The notes under the pieces are model-generated. The model worked only from the letters and a program-made list of their open reading frames with translations, searched no databases and had not been told where the DNA came from. Positions 32,814 to 44,445 of a stretch of 64,000 bases of DNA are shown here, piece after piece. The DNA comes from Wolfiporia cocos. Taxonomy: Eukaryota > Basidiomycota > Agaricomycetes > Polyporales > Phaeolaceae. The position numbers were made by a program, and so were the translations under genes. Position 1 is the stretch's first letter. Every line of letters begins with the position of its first letter. The DNA is taken from the NCBI GenBank assembly GCA_029448655.1, contig JACCLO010000005.1, positions 3,038,001-3,102,000 of the forward strand. The letters run 5' to 3'.

Positions 32814-34719
32814 CTAGAACGGATAAGCAGCGCTCCGATCATTCTCGACAGCGATGCCTTTCTCTACTTGCTCGTTGTGGCTCTGGTCTAGATATTGCAA
32901 GACGTCCTTGTACGCGAACAAATCCTTGTATCTGTCCCACCGTCAGCAAACACATCAACACAACTTAACAGAACCCACGCACTCCGCAACATCTTCCGAC
33001 CACCCGCGAACTGCACTCGCCAGCCTGCCCGGTACGCCGGGTTCCCTCGCGAGCTGCACCACCGGCGTCTGGTACACGCGGATCGTGAACGCGATCGCGC
33101 CCGTGCGCGGCAGCCTGCGCAGCGTCTGGCGCTCCGTGCGCAGGTACGCCGTTGCGGGGTCGAGCGGGGCGACGCGGCCGCCCCTGTGCGCGTCGCGCAG
33201 CTCGTTCGTCGGCGCGCCCGTCCCGCGGATGTACGCGCTGCGCTCGAAGTCCGCCTTGTCCTCGTCCCCGTGCATCGTGCGCGACCACGCAAGCTCCGTC
33301 GGGTCCGCCGCCGCCTCGGGGTCCGCGCCCGGCGCGGCGGGGGGCTTGACGACCTGGAAGCCGTAGTTATTCCGCACGACGGGCTTGTCGACGGGGAGAC
33401 GCCGGAAAAAGCGGCCCATGCTCAGGTGCAGCTTGCTCTGATCTGCAGAGAGGAGAAGGTCAGATTTATGATGCGCTGGGTGACCGCGAGTGCGGGGTGT
33501 GTGCTTACATTGTGGTACATTTCCTGTCATGTGGATCTCGTCGAGTGGCATCCCGATTTTGTCCTTCAAACGCCAGAACCCTTGAGGGAGTCTTGTGAAG
33601 CGTTAAAGACCGGGAGGACATCGCTTGAGCTTACCTGGAATACAGATGGCTCCTGCTTGCAGATAGTAGCGCCCATCAGAACCTATCGGGAAAATGTCAG
33701 TAGAGCGCTATCATACAGAGGAAATAACGCGTACCTTCCAGCATGAGCGCAAAGTCTTCTTGCACACTACATGTCCGGAAAGCGCGTCTGAGTAACACCG
33801 AAACTCACGGACGGCCAAACGTACAGCAACGAAGCCACAGTCATCGGATCTTGCTCATCCAGGTCATACGTCACCCGCAAAGGCAGTATGGTGATAGTCT
33901 TGACAGCGCCTTCGCCGTACCATCCGGGGAAACATTTCTCGCTCAGCGGCTTGCGGGTGACATGATAGATGGAAGGGTATCGGCGGGAAAGGTACTCGGC
34001 TAGCTCGTGAACCAGTTCCTCCGCTGTGCGCTGCGTCAGAGTGGCGCTTGACAGGTACTAGAGAAGGCATGTCCGACCTGCTGCTTGTCCTGATCCTACT
34101 GTGCCGGGCTGTGCGGGGTTAACTTTGATGGCACTGTCTCCGCGCGTCCGGATGCGGTGCTCTACGACCTTGTGGTAGTCGAAGAACTGTTGGTCAATCT
34201 GCCAGGCGGACGACACAGCTCGGAATGAAGTCGAGACAGTGCATGATGTGCAAGATTACCTCTATCCATTCATCCCATGGCATGTTCCTGATGCCCATCG
34301 TGACGCTACATGCGAATCATGACAAATTGATACCAGCGAACGAGCGTTAATGAAAGGGTGACACACTGATATTCCCCCCATCGGAATGGCCGGTACGGAA
34401 TTGGCTTCACATTGCTGATATCTTCTGCGAACGGGTCGACATGTGGGTAATCGAATTGGACTGGAGTCCATTCTGCGAACATACAATCGTCGATGTCAGT
34501 ACCCCATCTACATCGACAGCCTGTATACAACCAATCACCTCCTGGCTGCCGCTCGCCTGCTTTCGCGGCGGTTGTGGGTGCGCGTGCCACCAAGTTATTT
34601 GACTGATCGGTACGCGGGCGCAGCACTGATCTGGCGAACTGGCGGATCACAAGCGCCACAACCACAAACAGCACAAACACCGCCGGCAGCCCCGCATCCG
34701 CAATGCTGGGTGAGAACAT
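32814..34719 (-). CDS. Membrane-anchored DUF3445 (HODM alpha-like) protein
   Basis: Ten exons (34719..34539, 34472..34367, 34305..34260, 34198..34100, 34057..33825, 33766..33735, 33682..33635, 33580..33509, 33442..32983, 32931..32814) give 464 aa. Near the N-terminus a single membrane helix (LPAVFVLFVVVALVIRQFA) precedes the catalytic-type domain. This has KPIPYRPFRWGEYHVTMGI, YLSRRYPSIYHVT, VQEDFALMLEGSDGRYYLQA, GRFFRRLPVDKPVVRNNYGF, LRTERQTLRRLPRTGAIAFT and EYKDLFAYKDVLQYLDQ. These blocks match PF11927 (DUF3445, alpha subunit of heme-dependent oxidative N-demethylase of bacteria). In fungi the substrate is unknown. All ten exons agree in phase. Confidence 0.85.
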
Positions 34720-35642
34720 GATGATGGAGACCGTTAACACTCGAGGGCGTCAGACGAAGCGTACTCCAGTCCGCCAATTATAATCCCGGCGGGCCGCGTA
34801 TCGTTATCGTGTTCCCTGATAAACTGACTCACTCGGGGTGGATAAGCTACTAACGCCTGCCCCGCATCCTTCGCAGACGCGGAAGGATCGCTCTCTATTC
34901 AGTCCTGGGATCAACTCCGCGCAGGGACCTCGTGACCATGTAGAATCGCTCAGTTGGGAGGAAAAGAGATGAAGACTGCGGCGGCCAGGATAACTACTAG
35001 ATTTGCAAATACATCAGCCAGGAGGAATCGATCGCCGTCGTTTATAATGATCGTCAATTGAACAAGACAGTCCATACACATTATACTCTACAGCCCATGT
35101 CTAATTTACCGCAGGGAAGAAGCAACTTCGGTCTCAAGATCCGGGGAACCTGCAACAGTGGATGTGAAAATGACGTGACATCAGATGCATCACAAGACGG
35201 TAGCTGCCGATGCTCTATGTCTAGCAATGATGCAGCATGCAGCAGAGCCACAGACAATAGACGCATGATGCAAGATGAATCAAATAAATATATGATACGG
35301 TGAAGATGTCCGACAATGGGAACCTGTTCGTAACGGACGTAACGGGGGCGGTGGCGCAGCGTGGCGGGGTAAAGTGGCGACGGGCGGTGACGGCAATGCA
35401 ATATGTGATGGAGCGGAGCAGCTACCTGCCTCCTAACCAAGGGAGGCCAGGAACATCGAGCCCAAAGTAGCTCAAATTGACGTCGGTCTCTGAGAAACCT
35501 ATCCGGAGTAGTCAAGATGCGAGATGGCGTAATGTACAGCGGTGGAGGGGGGAAGGTTCTGGGTCAATCATACAGCTGCTACACGGGCTATGAGACACGT
35601 CGCATGACAGACGTAGTCCATGCGATGCGCCACCCGGGTCCG
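34720..35642. other. intergenic, no gene seen
   Basis: 5' flank of the DUF3445 gene and 3' flank of the Ser-rich hypothetical gene. Short open frames on both strands lack family features. Confidence 0.55.
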
Positions 35643-36409
35643 TCAGCACATAAACGTCGCTTGTTGTGCCCCGAACATATGATGCGGGTCAATCTCGGCG
35701 GGAACGGGGTGGTGGGCATTGATATGGTTGTATGCTGATTGGAACTGCTGTGCGAGGCCAAACGGCGAGTGCGGTGGCAACCGGCCCGCCTGCGCGAAAA
35801 GGGGCGAGGTGGGGTTCTGCGACGCTTGCAGCTGCGCCGTGTAGAATGGGTCCGTGGTCGCGAACATCGATGAATTCGGCGACGGTAGCTCGTTTTGCGC
35901 GTACCCAAAGGAGCTCGAAATGTGCTGCATGCTCGACTGTCGCGAGAGCATTTCCGAGCCGCTGGACATGGCTGCAGATGATGCGGCATTTTGGCGGGAG
36001 GACGCGGGCGGGGATAACAGCATGTCCTCGACCATGCGCTCGTCGTCCTCATTGTCCTCGGGGTCCCAGGCTCGCTCCTCCGCGCCCCACCTATGTGTGG
36101 CGCTTGCCGAGCTGGAACTTCGCCCTCGAGTGAATTCACTGGACTCCCAGCTGAAACTCGAGGACGGCGTTCGGGCCAGCGGGGTGTTCGACCGAGGGTA
36201 TCGGCGACCTGGTACGGACTGTGAGCTCGAGCACGGCTGTGCGCGGAGCACCTGCGCGAGCTGCGCCTGCACGGTATCGGTCAGAAAAAACGGCTCCGGG
36301 GTGCGATCGCCCAATGGCCACATACGTGCAGGTTCGCCAGGTCGATGGCCTCCTGGCCAATGTGGTTGGAGTTGAATGCGGAGACAAGGTCGTCGACGGA
36401 AAGCGACAT
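35643..36409 (-). CDS. hypothetical Ser/Gln-rich protein
   Basis: Two exons (36409..36326, 36266..35643) give 235 aa. It starts MSLSVDDLVSAFNSNHIGQE, and exon 1 has a short amphipathic helix (DLVSAFNSNHIGQEAIDLA) that continues into AQLAQVLRAQP after the intron. The rest is Ser-rich and probably disordered, with an acidic patch (EDNEDDERMVEDMLLS) and a Pro/Gln/His-rich end (MFGAQQATFMC). No domain is recognised. Phase 0 splicing with a gtatgt donor supports the model; an alternative unspliced start at 36434 would read an Arg/His-rich leader through the intron. Confidence 0.55.
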
Positions 36410-37594
36410 GTTGACGGTGGCAAGCGCGATGCAATGTGGATGTGGTGGTAGGAGTGAAAAGAGCGGCCTGCGTTCCGGTGCTGCATCCGAAGGACTTGAA
36501 GGTCTGGGGGGATCATTTCATACCCGAGCCACGCGAGGCCGGCGTCTGCTCGGCCCGGGCTCGGCACCGCTGATGTTTCCCCAACTTTGCCCGGATTTGG
36601 CAGATTTACGCCGGAAACTGCGTCTCCTCTCGCTTAGACGCCTAGACGCCCCCGGTCCACACTGTGCCACTGTATCACGACCGTCATCGCTCTTCATCTC
36701 CGTGCTGCCGTTGGCTATTTGACTGTGCTCCAGTGCGTCGTCGCCAGGTCGCGATGCTGTCTGGACTCTTTTTGCGAGGGACAACTGCTCGCACGGATAG
36801 CTGGCAGCCGGTTTGCGCATGGTCAGCTTGTGCCAGTGGCAGTAACACTCTAAACCCGAGGTCTCTCATCGGGCATCGAAACGCATGACGGTGGCAGCGA
36901 AGCCGCAGCGGCTTCTTACGGCAGGTGACACAGGTACGCGCGGAGCACGCCACTTACCGGAACAAGCCGCTTTTGAATAGGGAGAATTTTCTATGATCGC
37001 TTCCAACCTGGGGAAAGCTTGCGGAGAGATCGGATTTGGTTCAGTCCAACCTCTTTTGTCCTCAATGACTTGTTTACAACAGAATAGAATGCCACGAAAC
37101 ACAGAAGCACTGAAGCGGGATCATGTGTTGCGCATGGAGCTTGGGACCATGGCAGAGAGACGAGTTGGCCAACGCGGTCCGCGGCATTGCACGCCAACGC
37201 CAGCGGACTCGTACGCGGGCCCCAGGAGAAGTGCTGCAACCGCGCTTCCAGAACACGCACCCCGCTCGTGGCGTAATCTGTTGACTCGTCATAGGGTGGT
37301 CGTGTTGGATACTTGGTCTCTCGCGCACTATCGGATGGAACAGCCTCGCCGGCGCGCGCTTCGAAGTCTTCCGGGGACGGCATCAGTGTGTCCGTAGAAA
37401 TGTCGGAGACCGCGCTCATGGTCTTCTGGACAGTATCTGGGCCCATGGTGCCAATGCAGGAACTCAGAAGCCAATTTGTCTTTACTTGCCGTTATCCAGC
37501 GCGCTGAGCTCTCATCGCGTCCGAGATATGTCAGCCCCGAGTCGCTTATGCCAGCTGCTGTGGTCTTGCAGCCTTACTGAATTACTTGTTTGAT
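36410..37594. other. intergenic with weak open frame
   Basis: A minus-strand frame at 36991-37446 begins MGPDTVQKTMSAVSDISTDT and is protein-like for about 60 residues, then loses character. It may be an eroded or mis-spliced gene; not called. Confidence 0.35.
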
Positions 37595-39254
37595 TCACGT
37601 GAAACAATCAATTGACGAGGCTAGGAGTGGTCCGAACATATTTGCGTCCATCTGCACCAACCGCGCGTACTCCTCCTGCCGGGTGGTGGCCGTGCATCAG
37701 TATTCGCAGATATCCGAGTTTGCATAGCACCCACCTCCCGGAGAGACGGGCATGCATCAAGAAGGCAGCAGCAAACTTCGCCTAGAGCGCGCTTCAACTC
37801 TTCTATGTCTACCCCAAGAATGTCGGCGTCAACCTTGTTACAACTAAGAAAAGCTCACGATCGTCGCTGCCGCCTTCGTCGACTATGGAGACCCAGCACT
37901 TCAAAACACCTTCCAAAATTGTGTCCTTCCACTTGAACATCCTGGGCGCGCATGTCCTTATAGCGAGAGATAGGGCTCGAACGGAAGCAAGCTGAAACCT
38001 TCTACTGGCAGCGTTCTCAGGCGAAGGCAGAAGAGGGTGAACAAGCTGCGGGATGATAGCCTACACGGTATGCCAGAATATGGGGAAGGACGATCAGGTT
38101 CTGAGACAACTTCGGGCTCGCGGGAACCCGCCTTCCACGTACCTTCAGATAGCGCGCCGCCCCGGTGCCAAGGGCCTGCACAACTTCGGGGAGGACGTCG
38201 AGCGAAGCCTCGATCGCGTCGGACTCGCGCGTCGCATATAGCCAGACGTTCCCGATGATCCCGTCGCCGAGGATCGCGCACAGCTGGTCAAAGCGTCTCG
38301 CAGAACCCGCGGATGTGGTAAGCAGCACGAGCGTGATTAGTGTGCGCGTCGCGGCGCGAAGCAAATCGGGCGTTTCTGGGTTGTGGAGGAACGTCAGGCA
38401 CGTTTTGAGGGACTGTGCAAGAATAGAGGTTAAGATGATCGGCGCACTCCCAAAAGTTGGTACGCACAGTGAACAGCAAGCCGTCGACTCCGGTCCGTCG
38501 GAGCAGGTCTGCCGGGACTTTGACGAGCATGTCTGAAACAATGTTGATCCCATGCAGTTTGTACGGAGGCTCAAAGTCGTCTAATAAAGTCATGACCGGC
38601 GGGATGATCAGGTGCCAGAGTTTTTCGTACAGGTTGCTCTGCATCCAGCTTCAGACTGACAAATGCGATAAATTTCCATCGCGACCTACTTCACAACGCT
38701 GCACACACCAGGATACCAGATCAGCAATTCCTGGGTGCTCTTTCCATACCTGACCCTCCAAATGGCTTGATTGAGCGAGGGGTCCACCTGCCGGACGGGG
38801 TAAGGTGCGACCGCTGGATGGATTTAAGGAGGGATGGGTATTGGACTGGAAGATTGGCTTGACGTGGCGACTCAAGATGTCTTGAAGTATAGAAGCGTCC
38901 GGTAAGGCATATGGCAGCAATATCTCTGGAAGTGTGTTTGGACTACAGGGGAGAAGGCATGAAGTAGTGTGACATACCTTGAGCATGCTCCCTAGCTGCA
39001 TCTGACGTCCAAGGACCATCTGCCGCTAGTGGCACAACAAAGGATACCACATCCGCATTCTCTGTCGTGGACAAATCGTCTCTGTCTCTGAGATGGGCAC
39101 GGACGTCAGACAGAACGCTATCCGCCCGTCGTTTCCATTCCTCCAGGCGGACAATGATGTCGACTTCGGTGATCTTGTCGTATCGTGCGAAATCGGAGGG
39201 AACTCTCAATTGTTCAAGCACTACGCGTAGAGAGCTTCCGCCTGAGTCTGACAT
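37595..39254 (-). CDS. TTI2: TELO2-interacting protein 2 (TTT complex)
   Basis: At least seven exons from the ATG at 39254 (MSDSGGSSLRVVLEQLRVPS) to TGA at 37595. Recognisable HEAT-type blocks are LPYALPDASILQDILSRHVK, then NLYEKLWHLIIPPVMTLLDD and FEPPYKLHGINIVSDMLVKV, PADLLRRTGVDGLLFT, LLRAATRTLITLVLLTTS, RFQLASVRALSLAIRTCAPR, FKWKDTILEGVLKCWVSIVD, IEELKRALGEVCCCLLDACP and the terminal EEYARLVQMDANMFGPLL. The sequence IIPPVxTLxDDxxxxYKxxG is the hallmark of Tti2. With Tel2 and Tti1 the protein matures PIKK kinases (mTOR, ATM/ATR, DNA-PK-like) with Hsp90. The introns are short and GT-AG. The gene is head-to-head with SWD1; the two ATGs are 162 bp apart. Confidence 0.88.
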
Positions 39255-39416
39255 CTTGTTGAACGTAAGGCCAGACAAGCATCATGAGCATTCAAGAGGA
39301 GAAAGGCGCACAAGCGCGCGTGGACGCGTCGCGTCGCGTTTCTTCTACAGCCACCACCGCGATCGCGGATAGCAGTGGACTTCTTCCCGGCCCCTTCCAC
39401 TGGCACAAGACCAAAC
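39255..39416. promoter_or_regulatory. shared divergent promoter TTI2 / SWD1
   Basis: Only 162 bp separate the start codons of TTI2 (minus) and SWD1 (plus). Both transcripts must start within or beyond this space, so a bidirectional promoter or overlapping 5' UTRs are implied. The 84-aa open frame starting at 39284 is read as 5' leader of SWD1. Confidence 0.6.
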
Positions 39417-41232
39417 ATGAATGGAATATTGAACAGTTAGTGGCTACTGTATCAAATACTGAGCGCCGCTCGATGGATTCACGTGCGAAGCAGACCCTTT
39501 CAACATCACCTACCCGACCGCCGTCCAAACGTCGCTGAACTCGGCCGCCTCTTTCGCAAAGTTCGACACCTCCGGCCGGTTCGTCGCGGCAGGTCGGAAC
39601 GACGGCTCCGCAGTCGTGTGGGACCTCGACACGAAGGCGCCAGTCCGTTGGCTAGAGGGCCATGTCAAGGGCGTAACCAGTGTAGAGTGCGTGGGCGCCA
39701 ATTCCGTGGGCTGCTGTGAGTCTCATTCCCCTCCGCAGCTGGTCGCGGAACTCGCGCTATGTACTCACGTCCTCGAAGGATTGGAACGTGATTGTGTGGG
39801 ACCTCGCGTCCGATTCGGACCCGACGCGGCGACAAGCTACCATCCGCTTTGACGCCCCTGTGATCTCTGCTTCGTTCCATCCGCGAAACAGGTTAGTCAT
39901 ATTCTTCGCATACGTTTACCGAAATTGACATAGAACGCCTCCAGCAAGATTTTGCTGGTGCTGCTGGGTACGGGGGAAACGTATTTAGTTGACCTTCGGA
40001 AGGACCACAGAGGTCGCTTCGAGCTTTGTGAGGCCCAAGAAGAAAGTGATGACGAGGGTCAATCAAGTCGTCCAAGGTATTCTTTTGCTGCACTACACCA
40101 TATACTTAACCTCATAATCCTGTTCTTTACGCAATGTAGGTCTGCGATGACCGCTGCTCGGTTCGACCCGTCTGGTAGATGGGTCTTCATAGGAACAAAC
40201 ACGGGCTGCGTCCTTGTCTTTAACACACGCACAAAGACAGTGAGCTCTGGGACCATTATTAACCATACGCTGCACCTCATTTTATTATTAAGATGGTAGC
40301 GCGACACAAGATATCTGGGGTGGGTATCATTAAGGGGCTTGACTTCGCAAAGTCAGGACGGTACGTCCTCTAACCACCATTTCTCGTACTGCTTTTCGAA
40401 CGGGAGATGCGTAGTCGTCTTGTGACAAACTCATCAGACCGTATCCTCCGACAATTCAACCTTCCTCTGTACCCACCACCTTCTGCAGACGGAGAGTATA
40501 TCGAGCAGGAGCTTGAGCCTATGTACCGCTTCAATGACCCCATCAGCAAGATTGCGTGGCACTCCATGTCATACAGCCCAGACGGAGAGTGGCTTGCTGG
40601 AGGTTGGTTGCCATGCCCGCTTATCCTAGGGGAGGTTCTCATGAACGCCAGGCGCCGCGGATAACGCAAACCACAAGATATACATCTGGGATATTTCCAA
40701 CGACGGGCAATTTGCCGCAGTACTAGACGGCGGTCGGGAACCGTTGCTTCATATACATGTCCGTTCTTCGTTATCTCGCCTACGCATTGACTGACCATGC
40801 TGGATTGCAGTGGCACCCAGCGAAAGCAATGATCGCCTCTACAACGAACCAAGGGAACATTCTGATCTGGCATTGCCCAACGCCGGAGCGGTGGGGCGCG
40901 TTCGCAGGCGGATTCGAGGAGGTCGATGAGAACGTAGAGTACGAAGAACGTGAAGACGAATTTGACATTGTGGGTCCTGCAGTGCGTTCGGATGAAGTAC
41001 ATAATCTCAGTTTTCTGCACAGGAGGACGAAGATGAATCGGCGCTACGTCAGCAGAAAGCGGAGGAGGAGGAGGTTGACATCAATGGAGTGGATGACAGC
41101 ACTTTACTTGTTGACCATTTACACCGAACAGCCGACGATGACGAAGATATTGCGTGGGCATTGGAGGAGCCTGATGATGACGAAGGAGGATGGAGACTGA
41201 AGGTGATGATAGATGACGATGATGTATACTAG
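39417..41232 (+). CDS. SWD1: COMPASS subunit Swd1 / RBBP5
   Basis: Multi-exon WD40 protein. Exon 1 is 39417..39435 (MNGILN) and joins DPFNITYP at 39491. WD-repeat blocks follow: FAKFDTSGRFVAAGRNDGSA, VVWDLDTKAPVRWLEGHVKG, WSRNSRYVLTSSKDWNVIVW, DAPVISASFHPRN, AARFDPSGRWVFIGTNTGCV, RRLVTNSSDRILRQFNLP, SPDGEWLAGGAADNANHKIY and HWHPAKAMIASTTNQGNILI. After them comes the diagnostic RBBP5 tail FEEVDENVEYEEREDEFDI and a long acidic C-terminus ending DDDDVY. Swd1/RBBP5 is a core member of the Set1/COMPASS histone H3K4 methyltransferase; the EVDENVEYEERE segment contacts the other core subunits. Intron phases fit at all junctions checked. Confidence 0.93.
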
Positions 41233-41627
41233 GATGGCAGTTTTTCTGGACATGTCAACTGCTCACGAAACCTGCCGATCGATGAGACAACCGTTGTGCA
41301 ACAACTCGGATATCTGCCTTGTATGGAACTGGCGCGGTATGTGATTAATGGTTGGTCACCGTGACTGAGATCCCTACGATACGTTGTATATATCAGACTG
41401 CCATAGTATAGTGCGCAACACATGGGCCGTATGGAGGCAAGGTCATATAGTATAAAACCGTTCTGTGGAACGGACTGGGCGCGCAATTGGGGGTTGACCT
41501 ATCCGACGGAGGTAAGAAGCTTACATCCGAACAGTGATTGAGTCCGCATTAGGCAATTCCCGACGGTCAGAATTTCGGTGGCGTCTGATCACACCCCTCC
41601 GACCGTCCTATCCTCATCCTCACCGCA
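41233..41627. other. intergenic, NUG1 promoter region
   Basis: About 400 bp between the tandem genes SWD1 and NUG1; it must hold the SWD1 terminator and NUG1 promoter. No gene seen. Confidence 0.6.
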
Positions 41628-44057
41628 ATGCCTCGCATCCGCAAAAGTAAGTCTCCATAGTCTACTTTTCTACTCATATTTAAGTCAACTTCCAGAGACG
41701 AGCAAGCGTGGAACAACCAACCAGCGCGAAAAAATCAAGCACAAGGTCGCGGAGACTAGGAAGAAGCGGAAGAAGGAGGCAAAGAAGAACCCACAATGGA
41801 AAACCAGTATGCTTTGCTTTATGCATAAATGACTCTAATATACTCAATGATTACCATCCTACTCCAGAGCATCCAAAGGACCCTGGAATCCCGAACAACT
41901 TCCCCTACAAGGACCAGATCCTAGCCGAGATCGCGGAGGAGCGGAGAAAGGTGTGTTACCACTCCTTCATGCGATTTCGCAGCTATATAACCCGTGAATA
42001 GGCAGCTGAGGAGAAGCAGAAACGAAAAGAGGAGAAGAAAGCCGCAACAGCCTCAGAGGGTGTCGAGGCCGCTGCCGGCTCCGAGGAAGCCTTCGACGGA
42101 GTGCGCACCGTCAATGCAAAACTGCAGTCCAAAGGCAGCAGCAAGTCAATGCCTGCCGCTCCCGAGCCCACGGAATCAGACGACGACGTGCCTGTGCTCA
42201 TGAACCGCGACTTGCCCAACCTTAAAGCCGTTCTCGACTCCGCGGACGTCGTAGTCGAGGTCCTGGACGCGCGCGACCCGCTGCGCTGCAGAAGCTCACA
42301 CATCGAGGAGCTCTCAGAGGGAAAGAAGGTACTCCTCGTGCTCAATAAGATTGGTGCGTGGATCTCAATGTGTTGCGTGTATCTTCTGACCGCTACTCCT
42401 ACTCTAGATGCGTGCCCTCGCGAGTCCGTCTCATCATGGGCAACCACCCTCCGTATTTCGCATCCCACTATCCTCTTCCGCTCTGCATCTGCCTTCCTCC
42501 CCGATCCTATCTCCCCGGCCCCAGCCGCGAAGGGCAGGGACAAGGGCAAGGCTCGCGCCGACGATGCATGGGGCACGGACGCCGCCCTTGCTTGCCTACG
42601 CCACTGGGCCTCCGAGAAGGGCGGCGCCACTCCGCTCTCCGTTGCCGTCATCGGCACAACGAATGTATGTTGTCTCTCCCGCCCTCCTATACCCCGCGCG
42701 TTTGCTAACGGCATGGCAGGCAGGTAAGAGCGCATTCGTCAACTCGCTCCTGCGTAAAGCCGCAGTGCCGACGTACACGATTCTTGCGCCCGCGCACGAC
42801 GGACCGACGACGACCGCGTACCCGCAGGAAGTCGCGCTCGATGTGGAAGGCGCATCTATCCGGCTGATCGACACGCCTGGACTGGCATGGGTTCCCCCAG
42901 AGGGGCAAGACTTGAAGGATGCCGAACGCATGCGTGCACGCGACATCCTATTGCGCAGCAGAGGCCATATCGAGCGGCTGAAGGGCCCTTTGCCCGTTGG
43001 TCAGTCCAATGCCATTTTCTCCCCTGGAAGGTCATATTCCGCTAACAATTGACGGGTCGACTATCAGCTGCGGAAATTATCAATCATGCAGAGAAAGAGG
43101 ACCTGATGCTGTTTTACAACCTTCCCGCGTTCGCGGACGACGACGGCACGGCGTTCCTCACGGCCCTCGCGCGGGCGAACGGGATGATCAAGAAGGTACG
43201 CAATTTTGCTTCGTGTCGGCCTTTATTTATTGAGTACTGATATTTCGAATCACACACAGGGCGGCGTGCTGGACCTCGCCAGCACTGCGCGACACATCCT
43301 GCGCGACTGGGGCACGGGTAAGCTATCGCGGTACACGATGCCGCCGTTCCCAAACCCTACCGCTACCGCGACGACCACCCCCGCGCCGGCGGGCGCGTAC
43401 GCCAAGGACGATGAGATCCTCGCGCGCCTGCCAACGCGCAAGGAGATGCGGCGCGGCAAGGGCGCAGTGAGACTTCGTCCGGGAGAAGTGGAAAACAGAC
43501 GCGTCGTGCTCGAGATCGCGTATGCGGGTGGAGATGGGAGCGAGAGCGATGTGGAGGACGAGGGTGAAGAGAACGGTGAGTTAGAGGAGGACGAGGACGA
43601 GGAGATGCTTGATGAAGAGGACGAAGAGAGCGGTGAGGAGAATGAGGCTATGGACGTGGATGAGGAAGACGAAGAGGAGGAGAAAGAGGAGCCCGTCATT
43701 CTGTCTGGCAAGCGGAAACGTGCGGCAACGAATGCATCTGCGCCTCAAGCCCGGCCTGCGAAGAAGGTCGCCTTTGCACCCCTTCAAAAGGAATCCAAGC
43801 AGACTCGCTCAGCCGCTGGTGCAAGAGCTGCGCGAAAACCTGACCTCAAGTCAAAAGCGAAGGTTGCCGCGAAAGGTGACGTCTTGTCAAAGAAGGCATC
43901 CACGATGAAGCCGTCCGAGACTGCGAAGAAGCCGGCTCTCAAGAAGAGTCCTGTTTCCGCTCCGGGGAAGAAGGCTGCGAACTCATCATCCAAAAAGCCT
44001 ATTCCGTCGAAGGGCAACGACGGCGAGGAGGCGTACGACTTCAAGAAGTTCTTCTAG
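41628..44057 (+). CDS. NUG1: Nucleostemin-family GTPase Nug1/GNL3
   Basis: Multi-exon gene from MPRIRKK (exon 1 41628..41646) to TAG at 44055-44057. The Lys/Arg-rich N-terminus (KTSKRGTTNQREKIKHKVAE) is the nucleolar GN3L/Grn1p domain. The GTPase core is circularly permuted: VVEVLDARDPLRCRS, then G4 VLLVLNKID, G1 GTTNAGKSAFVNSLL and G3 LIDTPGL, followed by the RNA-binding-type GGVLDLASTARHILRDWGTG and KLSRYTMPPFP. A strongly acidic stretch (about 40 residues of Glu/Asp) and a Lys-rich tail complete the protein (YDFKKFF end). Nug1 drives late nucleolar/nuclear maturation and export of the pre-60S subunit, which fits functionally with the ribosomal protein genes in the window, although they are not adjacent. 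Confidence 0.93.
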
Positions 44058-44445
44058 TGCGAGATAAGGCTGCTCAGTGTATTGGGAATCCTCAGCCCAT
44101 CCTGACTACCTACGTACGAAGCGTATATACATAAGCCATTAAAAATATTGCTGGCGGCCGCGCATAACTATCTACTGATCGTCATTGTGGCGGAATGTCA
44201 AATTGTAATGGTACAAGTCAAGGCAATTGATATGAGCATGATGGAGTAGTACGAGCCCTGGGGAGATGGGGGTGCGAATGCTATGCAGCCGGATCCAGAA
44301 GACGATGCAGAACAGACCCATGCGAGTATGCAGTGGAAACCGTAAATCGTGGCCCTATCGGGCGTATGTCGTATACAAAACCAAGACGATGCGGCAGAAA
44401 GTTCCATGCTATACACACCGATTAAAATGGATATCTGAAGCCACC
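44058..44445. other. convergent intergenic region
   Basis: 3' flanks of NUG1 (plus) and the MDR-like gene (minus); a run reading cattaaaaatattg near 44138 is typical of terminator DNA. No gene seen. Confidence 0.55.

Noticed and set aside
36991..37446. Minus-strand frame between the Ser-rich hypothetical gene and TTI2
   Set aside because: Only the first ~60 residues are protein-like, and no splice path extends it into a coherent product.
39284..39538. Plus-strand open frame starting 29 bp from the TTI2 ATG
   Set aside because: The conserved Swd1 start joins exon 39417..39435 to 39491; the longer frame reads through the intron and is best taken as 5' leader.
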